A stretch of 25,836 nt of DNA from Syntrophorhabdaceae bacterium PtaU1.Bin034 (GCA_002067405.1 MVRP01000048.1:1-25836), one strand, 5' to 3'. Numbered from the stretch's first letter, positions 8,435 to 17,032 are shown. Made by a program: numbers and translations. The notes: generated from the sequence alone by a model not told the origin.

Positions 8435-9673
8435 ATGAAAATACAGGAGTTGAGTACGGTCACGTTGCGGATTTCGAGATCTATCGTTCTTTTTCTTTTG
8501 TTGGTGGTCGCCGTTTCTGCTTCGGGCTGTGGGAATGACAGCCATGAGGGAACGGGAATAGCGACCAATCTCCAACTGGTTGCAACCTTTGAGGGGGGAA
8601 ACCTTTATCAGGCCGGTAAATTCAAGGTGTTGGAGTTGAGAGGCACCTACAAACAGATGGGACGTCAGTACGGCCGGTTAATGTCTTCGGAGATTTTGGC
8701 CATGTACGATGAAGTTGTCCGGCATTTCGGCGGAGATTGGGGCGCTCCTTCGCTGCAGGATTTTTCAATGCAGCTCTTTCAGCTATACCCCGCCCGCTAT
8801 CAGGAACTAGCGGACGGCATCACCGAAACATCGGGAATTGATAAGAACAAAATAGCTGTCCTGAGTGAATTTTTTGACTATGTTATCAAAATGGCAGGAA
8901 CTCCCTTCCATTGTTCGGGAATTACGGCATGGGGCGATTATACCGGGAACGCTCCCCTGGTTATGGGCAGAGATTTCGATTTTCCGCTGACTTTCCGCAA
9001 TTTTGACCAATTTATCACCGTTGTTGTTTATAAACCGAGCGATGGAAGTAGGCCTGTTGCCATAATTACCTATCCGGGCCAGCTCGGATCCATTCAGTCT
9101 TTCAATGATGCCGGTCTGGTCCTGGAGAATAATGACGGCAGCAGCTCCGGCGACCCCAACCGCTATTTTGGGCAACGGGTGCCGTTCTTAGTAAATGATG
9201 TGGAAATGATGCTACACGCGACGTCTCTCGAATTACTGGACGCTGCCTTAAAAAACTCACCCGTTCATTATCCGTTGATATTCAATGTCGCGAGCCCTGA
9301 CAGGGCGTATTGTTATGAAATAGCCACGTACGATGTCAAAAGGAGAGATGGAGATCCATCCGGACTGGTAATTGGCGTCAATCACTTCATGAGCCCTGGT
9401 TGGCCTGCTCCCCCACCAGAAAAGCAGGCGAGTATCGACAATTCCGTTACTCGATACAACAATCTCAATCTATTGGCCGAGAGGTACAAAGGGCAGATAA
9501 ATGCGGAGCGAATGATGGCCATCCTTGACATCCCTGTCGATCAGGGAGGGCCGACACCCGTTGAATACAGCATCTATCAGTTTGTGTATGTGCCCGGAGA
9601 ACTGAAACTCTGGGTCAAGGCCCTTACCTATAGCGACTGGACACTGATTGATTTGAAGCTCCTGTTCAATTAA
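8435..9673 (+). CDS. C45-type autoproteolytic acyltransferase/hydrolase lipoprotein (Ntn fold)
   Basis: Start at the ATG at 8435, preceded by AGAGGTG, gives 412 residues with a lipobox SASGC (Cys32). The protein belongs to the acyl-CoA:6-aminopenicillanate acyltransferase-like/C45 group of N-terminal-nucleophile hydrolases, as seen from QMGRQYGRLM (about 74-83), the candidate nucleophile Cys160 in FHCSGITAWG, and PLVMGRDFDF shortly after. In this family the precursor cleaves itself just before the Cys and then hydrolyses amide or acyl bonds. A frameshifted and truncated relative with the same QMGRQYG block lies at 18660-19014. Substrate unknown; assignment based on motifs. Confidence 0.85.
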   Translation: MKIQELSTVTLRISRSIVLFLLLVVAVSASGCGNDSHEGTGIATNLQLVATFEGGNLYQAGKFKVLELRGTYKQMGRQYGRLMSSEILAMYDEVVRHFGGDWGAPSLQDFSMQLFQLYPARYQELADGITETSGIDKNKIAVLSEFFDYVIKMAGTPFHCSGITAWGDYTGNAPLVMGRDFDFPLTFRNFDQFITVVVYKPSDGSRPVAIITYPGQLGSIQSFNDAGLVLENNDGSSSGDPNRYFGQRVPFLVNDVEMMLHATSLELLDAALKNSPVHYPLIFNVASPDRAYCYEIATYDVKRRDGDPSGLVIGVNHFMSPGWPAPPPEKQASIDNSVTRYNNLNLLAERYKGQINAERMMAILDIPVDQGGPTPVEYSIYQFVYVPGELKLWVKALTYSDWTLIDLKLLFN

Positions 9674-9748
9674 ACCAAGGTAGGGAGATCCATTGAATTA
9701 TGATCCCTTCTGAGTAACTTCCCCCCAACTGTTTGGAATTGCTGTGTT

Positions 9749-10432
9749 TCATATAGTAGCGCCCTTGTCTATTGTGACCAGTTCGAATCCCAGCTCTTGA
9801 GCTTTCCGCTTCAGGTTCTGTATTGCCTTGGTCCGATAGCGCTGTTCGTAGTACTCTTGACCAAGATCGGTGTATGCGGTTCCGTGGGCAAGCATGGAGT
9901 AGATATGACGAGCCAACTTATGCGCAGCGGCAGTGATTGCCTTGGGTGCGCCCAGCCGTGCCCGGAGACGTCTCAGATATGCGCCGAGCGCGCTCTTGGA
10001 GTGAAGCAGGGTAAAGGCGGCCATGCGCAGTGCTGCGGCTGCCTTGTTAGCGGATGGCTTTGTTGCACTACTCAAGACCTTGCCGCCGATTATTTTGGAG
10101 GCGGGAGCCAGACCCAGCCATGAGGCAAAATGCTTCGATGACTTCCAGCGGCTCATATCCGTACCGATCTCGGCAAGAACCTTGAGAGCCGTGGAGGTAT
10201 CGATACCGTCAATGTTTGTCAGGTCGACCCCGGACATACGGATCAGTGCGTCTTCCACCGAGCCGGCAGGCTCATCATGATCATCGAAGCTTTTCAACTG
10301 GTCCAGTATGCGGCGGTCACAGTCGGCAATCTTTATCTGGAAGAACTCATACAGTTCAACCGCCTGCTGCAGACTGAAGAGATGCTCGGGACGATAATTT
10401 CCCAGAGGTGCAGTATCGAGGGCACGGTTCCC
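9749..10432 (-). pseudogene. IS110-family transposase, 5'-truncated
   Basis: The open frame (227 codons, ending with the TGA at 9751-9749) encodes the C-terminal part of an IS110/IS116/IS902 transposase. Blocks seen are RPEHLFSLQQAVELYEFF, MSGVDLTNIDGID, HFASWLGLAP...GGKVLSS and GAPKAITAAAHKLARHIY, ending with the usual basic tail. An in-frame TGA at 10435-10433 marks the break; the N-terminal DEDD RuvC-like catalytic domain is gone, so the protein cannot transpose. A TTG at about 10297 could still start a 182-residue fragment. IS110 elements lack terminal inverted repeats, so the original ends cannot be traced here. Confidence 0.88.
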
Positions 10433-10586
10433 TCAACTTCTGGTTATTGCTGATTATGCATTGAAGAAAGATGAAGAGAGGACCTCGTCTTCGTTGGTCC
10501 AGATGGGTCTGTTTTCTGAGGATGAACTTCCGTACAAGCCCAGATTGAGAGCGGTTGATGTCGTTGGTAATATCGTAGCCAAGTAG
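10425..10586 (+). pseudogene. Coding scrap of unknown family next to the IS110 fragment
   Basis: From the IS110 break a plus-strand frame without a start codon runs 53 codons and reads as a protein C-terminus (FPQLLVIADYALKKDEE near its start, YKPRLRAVDVVGNIVAK at its end, then TAG). Composition is protein-like and the 5' part is missing, so it appears to be the tail of a gene cut where the IS110 fragment now sits. I do not recognise the family. Confidence 0.35.
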
Positions 10587-10612
10587 GCGAATCTGTACGT
10601 CCATCGGAATAA

Positions 10613-10801
10613 TGGAAGTGCCAGAAAACTGTAATAACTGAGGCCTACGACGAAGAGTCCTTCGACCACAAGGCATATTCCCGGCGAGAGAACCTGGGTT
10701 GGTGGAAACACTCACGAGGAGAGCTGCCGAACGTCGCCATCCACGTGCAGGCCAAGAAGATAGGGAAGCGTGTCTTTGCCCTTGTCAACCCAGCAGAATG
10801 A
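10613..10801 (+). pseudogene. Coding scrap of unknown family
   Basis: This 62-codon frame between two stops has no start codon. It reads EAYDEESFDHKAYSRRENL, GWWKHSRGELPN and KKIGKRVFALVNPAE before the stop, a convincing protein-like sequence with a typical C-terminal end. It is probably the remaining tail of a decayed gene. Family not recognised. Confidence 0.35.
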
Positions 10802-11196
10802 GATATCCTTGCACTTTCTTACAGAAGTAGAGGTTGGGTTCGGACTCGCGGTGCTTGAGGAACGCGATCTCGTAGCCTCCTATCCCCAGGCATAGTGTGA
10901 CTACGGAGGAGGGTGGCGGCTCCTTCCCATGATTATCGAGCCACGGGGGTAGCCAGGGCAGGGAGATGACCGATCGTACCGCAGAGATTTAAAGAACGCC
11001 ATGAGCATCACTCCCGCAGGCAGGGCCTCAGATTGATACCCTTAGCCTTTACAACAGGGACGTCCCTAAGCCTACCGCACTGGAGTCTCTCCTCTTACCG
11101 CACTGGAATATTTTGCTGCCTACGACAAACAGTTGAGACGACACAAGATAGAGTAAATGGCATGAGAGTGGGTGGCAAGAAGTAGGAGAAATTGTT
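10802..11196. other. Decayed intergenic stretch
   Basis: No intact gene is visible in these 395 bases. Short protein-like stretches appear on both strands (for example a plus-strand frame ending TALEYFAAYDKQLRRHKIE before a TAA at about 11155, and a minus-strand frame with GGYEIAFLKHRESEPNLYF around 10830-10890), none with a start or a recognisable family. It reads as eroded coding DNA. Confidence 0.35.
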
Positions 11197-11277
11197 ATGC
11201 TGTGTGGCGAATCGGGCTATGAGCGCGGCACTCTGGAACAGGTCATAGAAGATACGTCTCTGGCTATCAAGAAGTAG
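11197..11277 (+). CDS. 26-codon ORF with a good ribosome binding site, upstream of hicB
   Basis: An ATG at 11197 follows AGGAGA (11184-11189) at good spacing and encodes 26 residues (starts MLCGESGYERG, ends EDTSLAIKK). It ends 26 bases before hicB. It could be a leader peptide, a truncated start of a lost gene, or chance. It does not resemble HicA, which would be about 60-80 residues and would normally sit here. Confidence 0.35.
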   Translation: MLCGESGYERGTLEQVIEDTSLAIKK

Positions 11278-11303
11278 TTATTATAAGACAATAATCGACA
11301 GTC

Positions 11304-11495
11304 ATGCGTAATTACCGGATTGTAATCGAGAAGGCAGAAAACAACTACGCGGCCTATTCTCCCGATGTGCCCGGCTGCATAGCCACGGGAAAGACAGAGG
11401 AAGAGACGAGAGCAAAGATGAAGGAAGCTGTCGAGTTTCACATCGCGGGGCTTGGCATAGAAGACGGAGATCCAGCACCGGATTCCGAGGGATAA
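11304..11495 (+). CDS. hicB: HicB-family antitoxin (orphan)
   Basis: HicB antitoxins bind and block the HicA mRNA interferase. This 63-residue protein has the typical HicB fold pattern: a first strand YRIVIEK, then YAAYSPDVPGCIATGKTEEE, a helix with TRAKMKEAVEFHI, and a short acidic tail. It matches the short HicB versions that lack an extra C-terminal DNA-binding domain. No hicA is found on either side, so it is an orphan; upstream is only a 26-codon ORF. The ribosome binding site is poor (no clear AGGAG before 11304). It is surrounded by other antitoxin debris. Confidence 0.85.
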   Translation: MRNYRIVIEKAENNYAAYSPDVPGCIATGKTEEETRAKMKEAVEFHIAGLGIEDGDPAPDSEG

Positions 11496-11497
11496 CC

Positions 11498-11681
11498 ATG
11501 GGTCATAAGTTCTCAGATCTCGAAAAAGAGATGTCGCGTCAGTCGATACGCAGGTCAGAACAAGGAGCATAGTGGGCTTACGAGGACTATATTCAAAACC
11601 ACCCATGATATGCGAGAGGCGGGTATTATGGACGAAGAGACGCACTCGAGAATCGTGGCGCGCCACAGGAAAGAGAAATAG
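11498..11681 (+). pseudogene. HigA/XRE-like antitoxin relic, frameshifted
   Basis: The ATG at 11498, two bases after the hicB stop, opens 24 codons reading HKFSDLEKEMSR..., an N-terminus common to XRE-type (HigA-like) antitoxins, and stops at 11570-11572. A second overlapping frame continues with TIFKTTHDMREAGIMDEE and ends at 11679-11681; this resembles the short N-terminal module of another antitoxin regulator family. The helix-turn-helix part of a normal XRE antitoxin is not present. I read this as one or two broken antitoxin genes. Moderate to low certainty because the matches are short. Confidence 0.4.
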
Positions 11682-12275
11682 AAAGGGGTACAAGGAACCA
11701 GCGGTTGAGCCGAACGTTTCCGTCCGCTATACCGCGACCCTGATGCCGGGCTGCCGACAAGATGCACAAGCCTTCCAAGCCTTTCAAGCCGATGTCTGAG
11801 TCGTAAGGAGTAACCGTGGGACCCGATTTTGACTGAAGATCCCGTCGCCCAGGCAGCCCCTTACATTCTTGGCAAGAGTCGTGATCTTCACCGCACGGAG
11901 TAAATCCCTGCCGGTAGTCTCCCTCCTGTATGCCTCAGTCTCGTTTTGTCCTTGCAAGAGCCAGAATCGAAACGGTATTAGTGACATGAGGACGGGAGCA
12001 GAGGGCGTCGCCCCAGACGGTAACGAATGAAACCGCGCCCCTACCTCCTCTCTGATCATCTTGATTTCCGTTTTACCGCGACAATCGACAAAAGGCGGAA
12101 GTGGAATGCACTGGCGAAGGGAGAAATCCCTCTCCGGGCCGCACACGAGGTCGACTCGCATCCAGTGAGTCCGGTCAGAACAGACAGGCGAAGCGTCTCG
12201 AGGGGCCGAGCCCTATCTTTGCGATCGTAGCGAGATCCTCTGACGAAACGCAAGAAACAAGACCCGGCCCAGTCC
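11682..12275. other. Intergenic region without recognisable genes
   Basis: Frames on both strands here are short, Arg/Ser/Pro-rich and lack good ribosome binding sites. A small GGGC-GTC-GCCC hairpin lies near 12004-12014. The segment at about 12175-12260 (downstream of the leftward serine hydrolase gene) has a low-complexity look of the sort found in dispersed intergenic repeats, but only one copy is present in the window. Confidence 0.4.
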
Positions 12276-13589
12276 CTACTTCACCACTGCCTGCTCTGTG
12301 AGAACCTCAAGCTTTTTCATGAGGTCCGGTGCCGTAAGGTTCGGGAATAGCTGTGTAAGATAGATGGCGGCGAGATTGTGACCAGGATCGACAAAAAACT
12401 GCGTGTTGTAGATGCCCATCCATTGATAGGAGCCCTTTGACAGGAGAGTCCCATTGGCGACGGGATCTGCATAGATTCCCAATCCCAGACCATATTTGAT
12501 ACCCTTTCCTGCGAATCCAATGACGAAATCTCCTATCTCGTTCTGAACCATGAGGTTGATGGTGGAGGGGCTCAGGAGACGGGCACTTTCGAGAGTCCCG
12601 CCGTTGGCAAGCATCTGAGCGAAGCGCATGTAGTCGGCGGCGGTCGAATGAAGGCCGGCGCCGCCGGAGAAATAGGTTTTCGGTCCCTCATAGCCGTAAA
12701 GAGAATCGTAGATGAGGGATGGAGTCTCGGTCATGAAGCCCCGTGTGACCCTTTTGTCGACTTTGTTGAGACCGCCTTTCGGTGACGATTCATAGAGCGC
12801 GGCGAGGCGTCCGACCTTCTCGGCCGGCACGAAGAAACTGGTATCCTTCATCTTGAGAGGATCGAAGACGTTCTTTTGGAGGAACTTGTCAAACGGCATG
12901 CCCGATACCACTTCGACGAGTCGACCCAGCACGTCGAAGTTAAGGCCGTATTCAAAGCTTTCGCCGGGCTGAAAGACGAGGGGGCATTTTGCGAGGCGCT
13001 TCACGCCATCGCCGATAGTCCCGCTGGTTGTCCTGAAACCATCGGACACATCGTTATCCACATAGCACTGACCTATGACCGGCCAGGCGAAAAAACCGTA
13101 CGTGAGGCCGGAGGTGTGGGAAAGGAGCTGGCGGATGGTAATGGGCGTCTTGGCCGGCTCGAGCCTGAACCCCTTCTCCGCGGTCTTGTCCATGACGAGG
13201 ACCTTCATGTCCTTGAACTCAGGGATGTAGTTTGCAATGGGGTCATCAAGGGTAAAGAGGCCCTGCTCCCACAGCATCATTACCGCAACGGCCGTAATCG
13301 GCTTGGTCATCGAGCAAATCCGGAAGATCGTGTTATTCCGCATGGGCTTGCCGTCATCCATCTCTCCGAAGGCCTTCTGATAAGCGACTTTGCCGTTTCT
13401 CGCTACCAGCACCACAGCTCCTCTGATCTGCTGCTGCTTGGTGAGCGCGCCTTTCAAAGCACTGACGATTTCGTCGTTGAAGCGAATGCTGATTTTCGTT
13501 CCGGGAAAACAGACGTCAAAAGAATGAAATGTCCCCGGAAAGACATAAAGCTCCGTAGAAACCCCCATAAACCCCGTCAGCACTTTCAT
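12276..13589 (-). CDS. Beta-lactamase-fold serine hydrolase with an esterase-derived N-terminal tail
   Basis: The main body (about residues 40-437) is a class C beta-lactamase-like serine hydrolase: SxxK as SMTK (Ser93, Lys96), LLSHTSGLTYG, the Tyr motif at FEYGLNFDVLG (Tyr214) and GGAGLHSTAADYMRFAQ. No signal peptide is present, so it is probably cytoplasmic. Residues 1-40 are unusual: they read STELYVFPGTFHSFDV, the closing segment of an alpha/beta-hydrolase-3 (HSL-type) esterase, including its catalytic-His loop. This suggests that an esterase gene tail was fused to the front of a serine hydrolase. The ATG at 13589 has GGAG eleven bases upstream. Start is reasonable, but initiation farther inside cannot be excluded. 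Confidence 0.85.
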   Translation of the reverse strand: MKVLTGFMGVSTELYVFPGTFHSFDVCFPGTKISIRFNDEIVSALKGALTKQQQIRGAVVLVARNGKVAYQKAFGEMDDGKPMRNNTIFRICSMTKPITAVAVMMLWEQGLFTLDDPIANYIPEFKDMKVLVMDKTAEKGFRLEPAKTPITIRQLLSHTSGLTYGFFAWPVIGQCYVDNDVSDGFRTTSGTIGDGVKRLAKCPLVFQPGESFEYGLNFDVLGRLVEVVSGMPFDKFLQKNVFDPLKMKDTSFFVPAEKVGRLAALYESSPKGGLNKVDKRVTRGFMTETPSLIYDSLYGYEGPKTYFSGGAGLHSTAADYMRFAQMLANGGTLESARLLSPSTINLMVQNEIGDFVIGFAGKGIKYGLGLGIYADPVANGTLLSKGSYQWMGIYNTQFFVDPGHNLAAIYLTQLFPNLTAPDLMKKLEVLTEQAVVK

Positions 13590-13654
13590 CGGTAATCTCC
13601 ATTTTGATACTCCCGACGGACTTCCACATTGGTAGGTGCTATACCTGCATTACA

Positions 13655-13882
13655 TCACCCCAATTCCCCATACATCTTTAGTTTCTTTCGCCACTCCTTA
13701 TAATCAGGCATGAGCCGCCCTACCCTGCCCCAGAACTGGGGGCCATGACCCCTTACTTTGAAATGACACAGTTCATGGACGATCACGTAGTCGATGCACC
13801 CCAAGGGGGCCATGATGAGCAGAAGGTTCAGGCTGATCCGTTTTGTAAAGTTCGAGAATTTCGTGACGCTGGTTCTTGACAT
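13655..13882 (-). pseudogene. YgjP-like M48-type metallopeptidase, C-terminal fragment
   Basis: The C-terminal zinc domain of the YgjP/DUF45 family is clear: ISLNLLLIMAPL, CIDYVIVHELCHFKVRGHGP with the HELCH zinc motif, then FWGRVGRLMPDYKEWRKKL. The family protein is normally about 230 residues; here only about 60 residues of it remain and the N-terminal beta domain is missing. The first 14 residues of the frame are read from a different gene scrap (a resolvase in another frame), so the ATG at 13882 is probably accidental. Either a relic or a small expressed fragment. Confidence 0.65.
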
Positions 13883-13970
13883 CCTGCTGCTCGGTCGAAA
13901 CCCTCACATATATCCTATGATCATCGGTCCTCACATAATAAAAGGTGGTTTCACGATTAATCTTTACCGT
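13838..13970 (-). pseudogene. Serine recombinase (resolvase/invertase) N-terminal scrap
   Basis: In a minus-strand frame distinct from the YgjP fragment, the sequence reads RIYVRVSTEQQDVKNQRHEI, the strand and helix at the extreme N-terminus of resolvase/invertase serine recombinases, with the catalytic Ser of YxRVSTxxQ. It has no start codon and ends after about 25 residues where YgjP-like coding begins. Just upstream the half-repeat YYVRTDDHR comes from a small tandem duplication (TATGTGAGG occurs twice, about 30 bases apart). The recombinase catalytic core is gone. Confidence 0.55.
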
Positions 13971-14275
13971 TTATGACATTAAAAGCAAGATTAATCTATT
14001 TCAGTTTATAGAATAACAAACGTCCGTTTTCTTATGGCTGAGTCTTGCACGGGAGGGTAATCCGCGGCTCACGACGATACTGATTTTCAAATGAGTTTAC
14101 CTCGCCCTTTGACCCCGCTGCTCTTGACACTACCCCTTTCAGTCCTCACGTTTGGTACAAAGATCCTTGGCCACTGGACCCGATGGCAAAACCTCTTCCG
14201 ATATGCGGCGCTTCTGTGCCTATGCAGGGGATTCGGGCGGATAGATAACGAACGAAGAAGAAAGGCAGGGACAAG
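13971..14275. other. AT-rich leader region of the glycoside hydrolase operon
   Basis: The first half (to about 14035) is AT-rich and contrasts with the GC-rich operon that follows. It should contain the promoter for the GH63-GH13 pair, but no convincing hexamer pair is seen. A plus-strand frame from 14091 overlaps the GH63 start in another frame and has no family features, so it is not annotated. Confidence 0.4.
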
Positions 14276-17020
14276 ATGGACGGAAACGCGGAAAAAAGAC
14301 GGATGGAAGCGGCCGACAGCGGCAGGGAGCCGTGGAAGAAATGGGGACCCTATGTATCCGAGCGACAATGGGGGACGGTCAGGGAGGACTACAGCGACAG
14401 CGGAAACGCCTGGGATTACTTCACCCATGACCAGGCGAGGTCCAGGGTCTACCACTGGGGAGAGGACGGCATCGCGGGCATCTCCGACGATAAGCAGGTC
14501 CTTTGCTTCGCCTTGGCCCTCTGGAACGGCCGTGACCCCATCCTGAAGGAGCGCATGTTCGGCGTGACGAACGGTGAAGGGAACCACGGCGAGGACGTGA
14601 AGGAGTACTACTTCTACCTCGACAACACGCCCACCCATTCCTACATGAAATACCTCTACAAGTACCCCCAGGGTCCCTACCCTTACACCGACCTCGTCTG
14701 GACCAACAGGGGGCGGAGCCGGTGGGAGTTCGAATACGAGCTTCTCGACACAGGGATATTCGATGAGAACCGCTATTTTGACGTGTTCGTTGAATATGCG
14801 AAGGATTCCCCGGAGGAGATTCTCGTGAAGATCACCGTGCGCAACAGGGGACCTCAAGCCGCTGACCTGGACGTCCTTCCCACCCTCTGGTTCAGGAACA
14901 CCTGGTCCTGGATGGGGGGAACGCCGAAACCGAGGTTGTTGGCTGGCAGCAGGACAGGAGATACGGCCATCATTGAGGCGGTCCACGAGAAACTCGGCAG
15001 CCGTTACCTTTATACGGAAGGCCCGCAAGAACTCCTCTTTACCGATAACGAGACGAACAACCGGCGGCTCTTCGGCTCGGAAAACCCCACCTCCTACGTG
15101 AAGGACGGCGTCAACGACTACATTGTCTCCGGCAACAGGGAGGCCGTGAACCCGGACAACACCGGCACCAAGGCCGCAGCCCGCTACCACGTGCAGGTAG
15201 GGGCGGGGAAAACAGTCTCCTTCCGCCTTCGCCTCTCCAGGTCGAGCCCCGAAGAGATAAAGACCCTTCCCTCGACGAAAGGCGGCCCCTTCGGCCGCTC
15301 CTTCGACGAGACACTGGAGCAAAGGAAAAAAGAGGCCGACGAATTCTATCAATCGATCACGCCTCCCGCCCTTACCGAACAGGAAGCTACGGTGATGCGC
15401 CAGGCCTTCGCGGGTATGCTCTGGACCAAGCAATACTACTCCCTCGACGCCGAGAAATGGCTCGTGGAGCACCACGTCGATCCCCTGGCTCCATCGAGCC
15501 GTCCCCTTCGCAACAAAGAGTGGTTTCATATGGTTAACAACGACATCATTTCCATGCCGGACAAATGGGAATACCCGTGGTACGCGGCATGGGACCTCGC
15601 GTTCCACGCGGTCGCCTTTTCCGGCATCGATATAGACTTTGCCAAGCAGCAACTCAGCCTGATACTCAGGGACCTCTACCTCCATCCGAACGGCCAGATG
15701 CCCGCCTACGAATGGAACTTCAGCGACGTCAACCCGCCCGTCCACGCCTGGGCGTCCCTTTACCTCTATCGGCTGGAACAGGAGGAGCGGGGGAAAGGCG
15801 ATATCGAATTCCTGAAGCACGTGTTCAACAAGCTCATGATAAACTTCACCTGGTGGGTGAACAGGAAAGACCGGTTCGGCAAGAACGTCTTCGAAGGGGG
15901 CTTCCTCGGTCTAGACAATATCGGCGTCTTCGACCGCAGCGCGGCCCTGCCCACGGGAGGCTATCTGGAACAGGCTGACGGCACGGCCTGGATGGTCATG
16001 TTCTGCCAGAACATGCTCGAGATCGCGACGGAGCTCGCCGCCCACGATCCGGTCTACGACGACCTGGCAACCAAGTTCGTCGACCACTTCCTTTTTATCG
16101 CTGCTGCCATGAACCGCATCGGGGGGACGGATATCGGGCTCTGGGACGAGGAGGACGGGTTTTACTACGATGTATTGCGCTTCCCCGACGGCAGGGCAAC
16201 ACCCCTCCGGGTCCGCTCCATGGTCGGCCTCCTCCCCCTCTGTGCGGTAACGATAATCGAGCCCTACCAAAGGGAGCTCGTGCCCCGCGTCCTCGAGCAC
16301 GCCAGGAACCGGATCATGAAGATGCCGGAGCTAAGCCGGTCCATCCACGAGACCGGTCCGGAGCACCAGGGAGTGGGAGGACGAGGGATCATGGCGGTGG
16401 TCAATCAGGAAAAGCTCCGTCGCATACTGGCCAGACTCCTCGACGAAAAGGAGTTCCTGAGTCCCTACGGCATACGCTCCCTGTCCAGGTACCATGCCGA
16501 CCATCCCTACACCTTCTATGTAGAAGGCGCCGAATACCGGGTGGACTACCTGCCAGCCGAGTCGAACAGCGGCATGTTCGGCGGCAACTCCAACTGGCGC
16601 GGGCCTGTCTGGTTTCCCATGAACGCCCTTATCATCAGGGCCCTTTCCCAGTTTTACCTCTTCTACGGGGACAATCTGAAGGTCGAATGTCCCACCGGCT
16701 CGGGGAGGATGATGAACCTCTTCGGGGTAAGCCGCGAGCTGTCCCACCGGCTCGAGAGCATCTTTCTCCCGGATGAGGCAGGGAGGCGGCCCGTATACGG
16801 CGGGATCGAGAAGTTCCAGACCGACCCCCACTGGAAAGACCTGATCCTCTTCTACGAGTATTTTCACGGCGACAACGGTGCAGGCCTCGGCGCGGGCCAC
16901 CAGACGGGATGGACCGGCCTCATCGCACGGCTCATGCAGCTCTTCGGCGCAGCCGATGCACAATCGTATCTCGAAACGGGCAAGAAATATCACCCCGCCG
17001 AACGCCACAAAGCTGCGTAA
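14276..17020 (+). CDS. GH63-like glucosidase (bacterial MGH1-type)
   Basis: The 914-residue protein matches the large bacterial family of GH63-like glucosidases (alpha-glucosidase superfamily with an (alpha/alpha)6 barrel). Blocks seen are WGPYVSERQWGTVREDY (about 23-39), HDQARSRVYHWGEDG, EGNHGEDVKEYYFYLD in the N-terminal beta domain, WYAAWDLAFHAVAF (about 432-445) and NSNWRGPVWFPMN (about 769-781) in the catalytic barrel. There is no signal peptide, so it acts in the cytoplasm, probably on glucosides or storage saccharides. The start at 14276 has a purine-rich AGGCAGGGA before it and fits family length. The GH13 gene starts 12 bases after its stop. The coding is markedly GC-rich compared with the flanking debris. 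Confidence 0.92.
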   Translation: MDGNAEKRRMEAADSGREPWKKWGPYVSERQWGTVREDYSDSGNAWDYFTHDQARSRVYHWGEDGIAGISDDKQVLCFALALWNGRDPILKERMFGVTNGEGNHGEDVKEYYFYLDNTPTHSYMKYLYKYPQGPYPYTDLVWTNRGRSRWEFEYELLDTGIFDENRYFDVFVEYAKDSPEEILVKITVRNRGPQAADLDVLPTLWFRNTWSWMGGTPKPRLLAGSRTGDTAIIEAVHEKLGSRYLYTEGPQELLFTDNETNNRRLFGSENPTSYVKDGVNDYIVSGNREAVNPDNTGTKAAARYHVQVGAGKTVSFRLRLSRSSPEEIKTLPSTKGGPFGRSFDETLEQRKKEADEFYQSITPPALTEQEATVMRQAFAGMLWTKQYYSLDAEKWLVEHHVDPLAPSSRPLRNKEWFHMVNNDIISMPDKWEYPWYAAWDLAFHAVAFSGIDIDFAKQQLSLILRDLYLHPNGQMPAYEWNFSDVNPPVHAWASLYLYRLEQEERGKGDIEFLKHVFNKLMINFTWWVNRKDRFGKNVFEGGFLGLDNIGVFDRSAALPTGGYLEQADGTAWMVMFCQNMLEIATELAAHDPVYDDLATKFVDHFLFIAAAMNRIGGTDIGLWDEEDGFYYDVLRFPDGRATPLRVRSMVGLLPLCAVTIIEPYQRELVPRVLEHARNRIMKMPELSRSIHETGPEHQGVGGRGIMAVVNQEKLRRILARLLDEKEFLSPYGIRSLSRYHADHPYTFYVEGAEYRVDYLPAESNSGMFGGNSNWRGPVWFPMNALIIRALSQFYLFYGDNLKVECPTGSGRMMNLFGVSRELSHRLESIFLPDEAGRRPVYGGIEKFQTDPHWKDLILFYEYFHGDNGAGLGAGHQTGWTGLIARLMQLFGAADAQSYLETGKKYHPAERHKAA

Positions 17021-17032
17021 GAGGAGGCAGTC

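Noticed and set aside
9778..9795. GTTCGAATCC, like a tRNA T-loop
   Set aside because: It lies inside the IS110 transposase coding frame and no acceptor, D or anticodon arm can be formed around it.
11784..12161. 125-codon minus-strand frame
   Set aside because: No ribosome binding site, no recognised motif, Arg/Leu/Ser-rich composition; reads as noncoding.
14087..15820. Very long minus-strand open frame (577 codons) opposite the GH63 gene
   Set aside because: It is the antisense of GC-rich coding DNA; the product is Val/Pro/Gly-rich with no family motif, while the plus strand has a clear GH63-like protein with a ribosome binding site.
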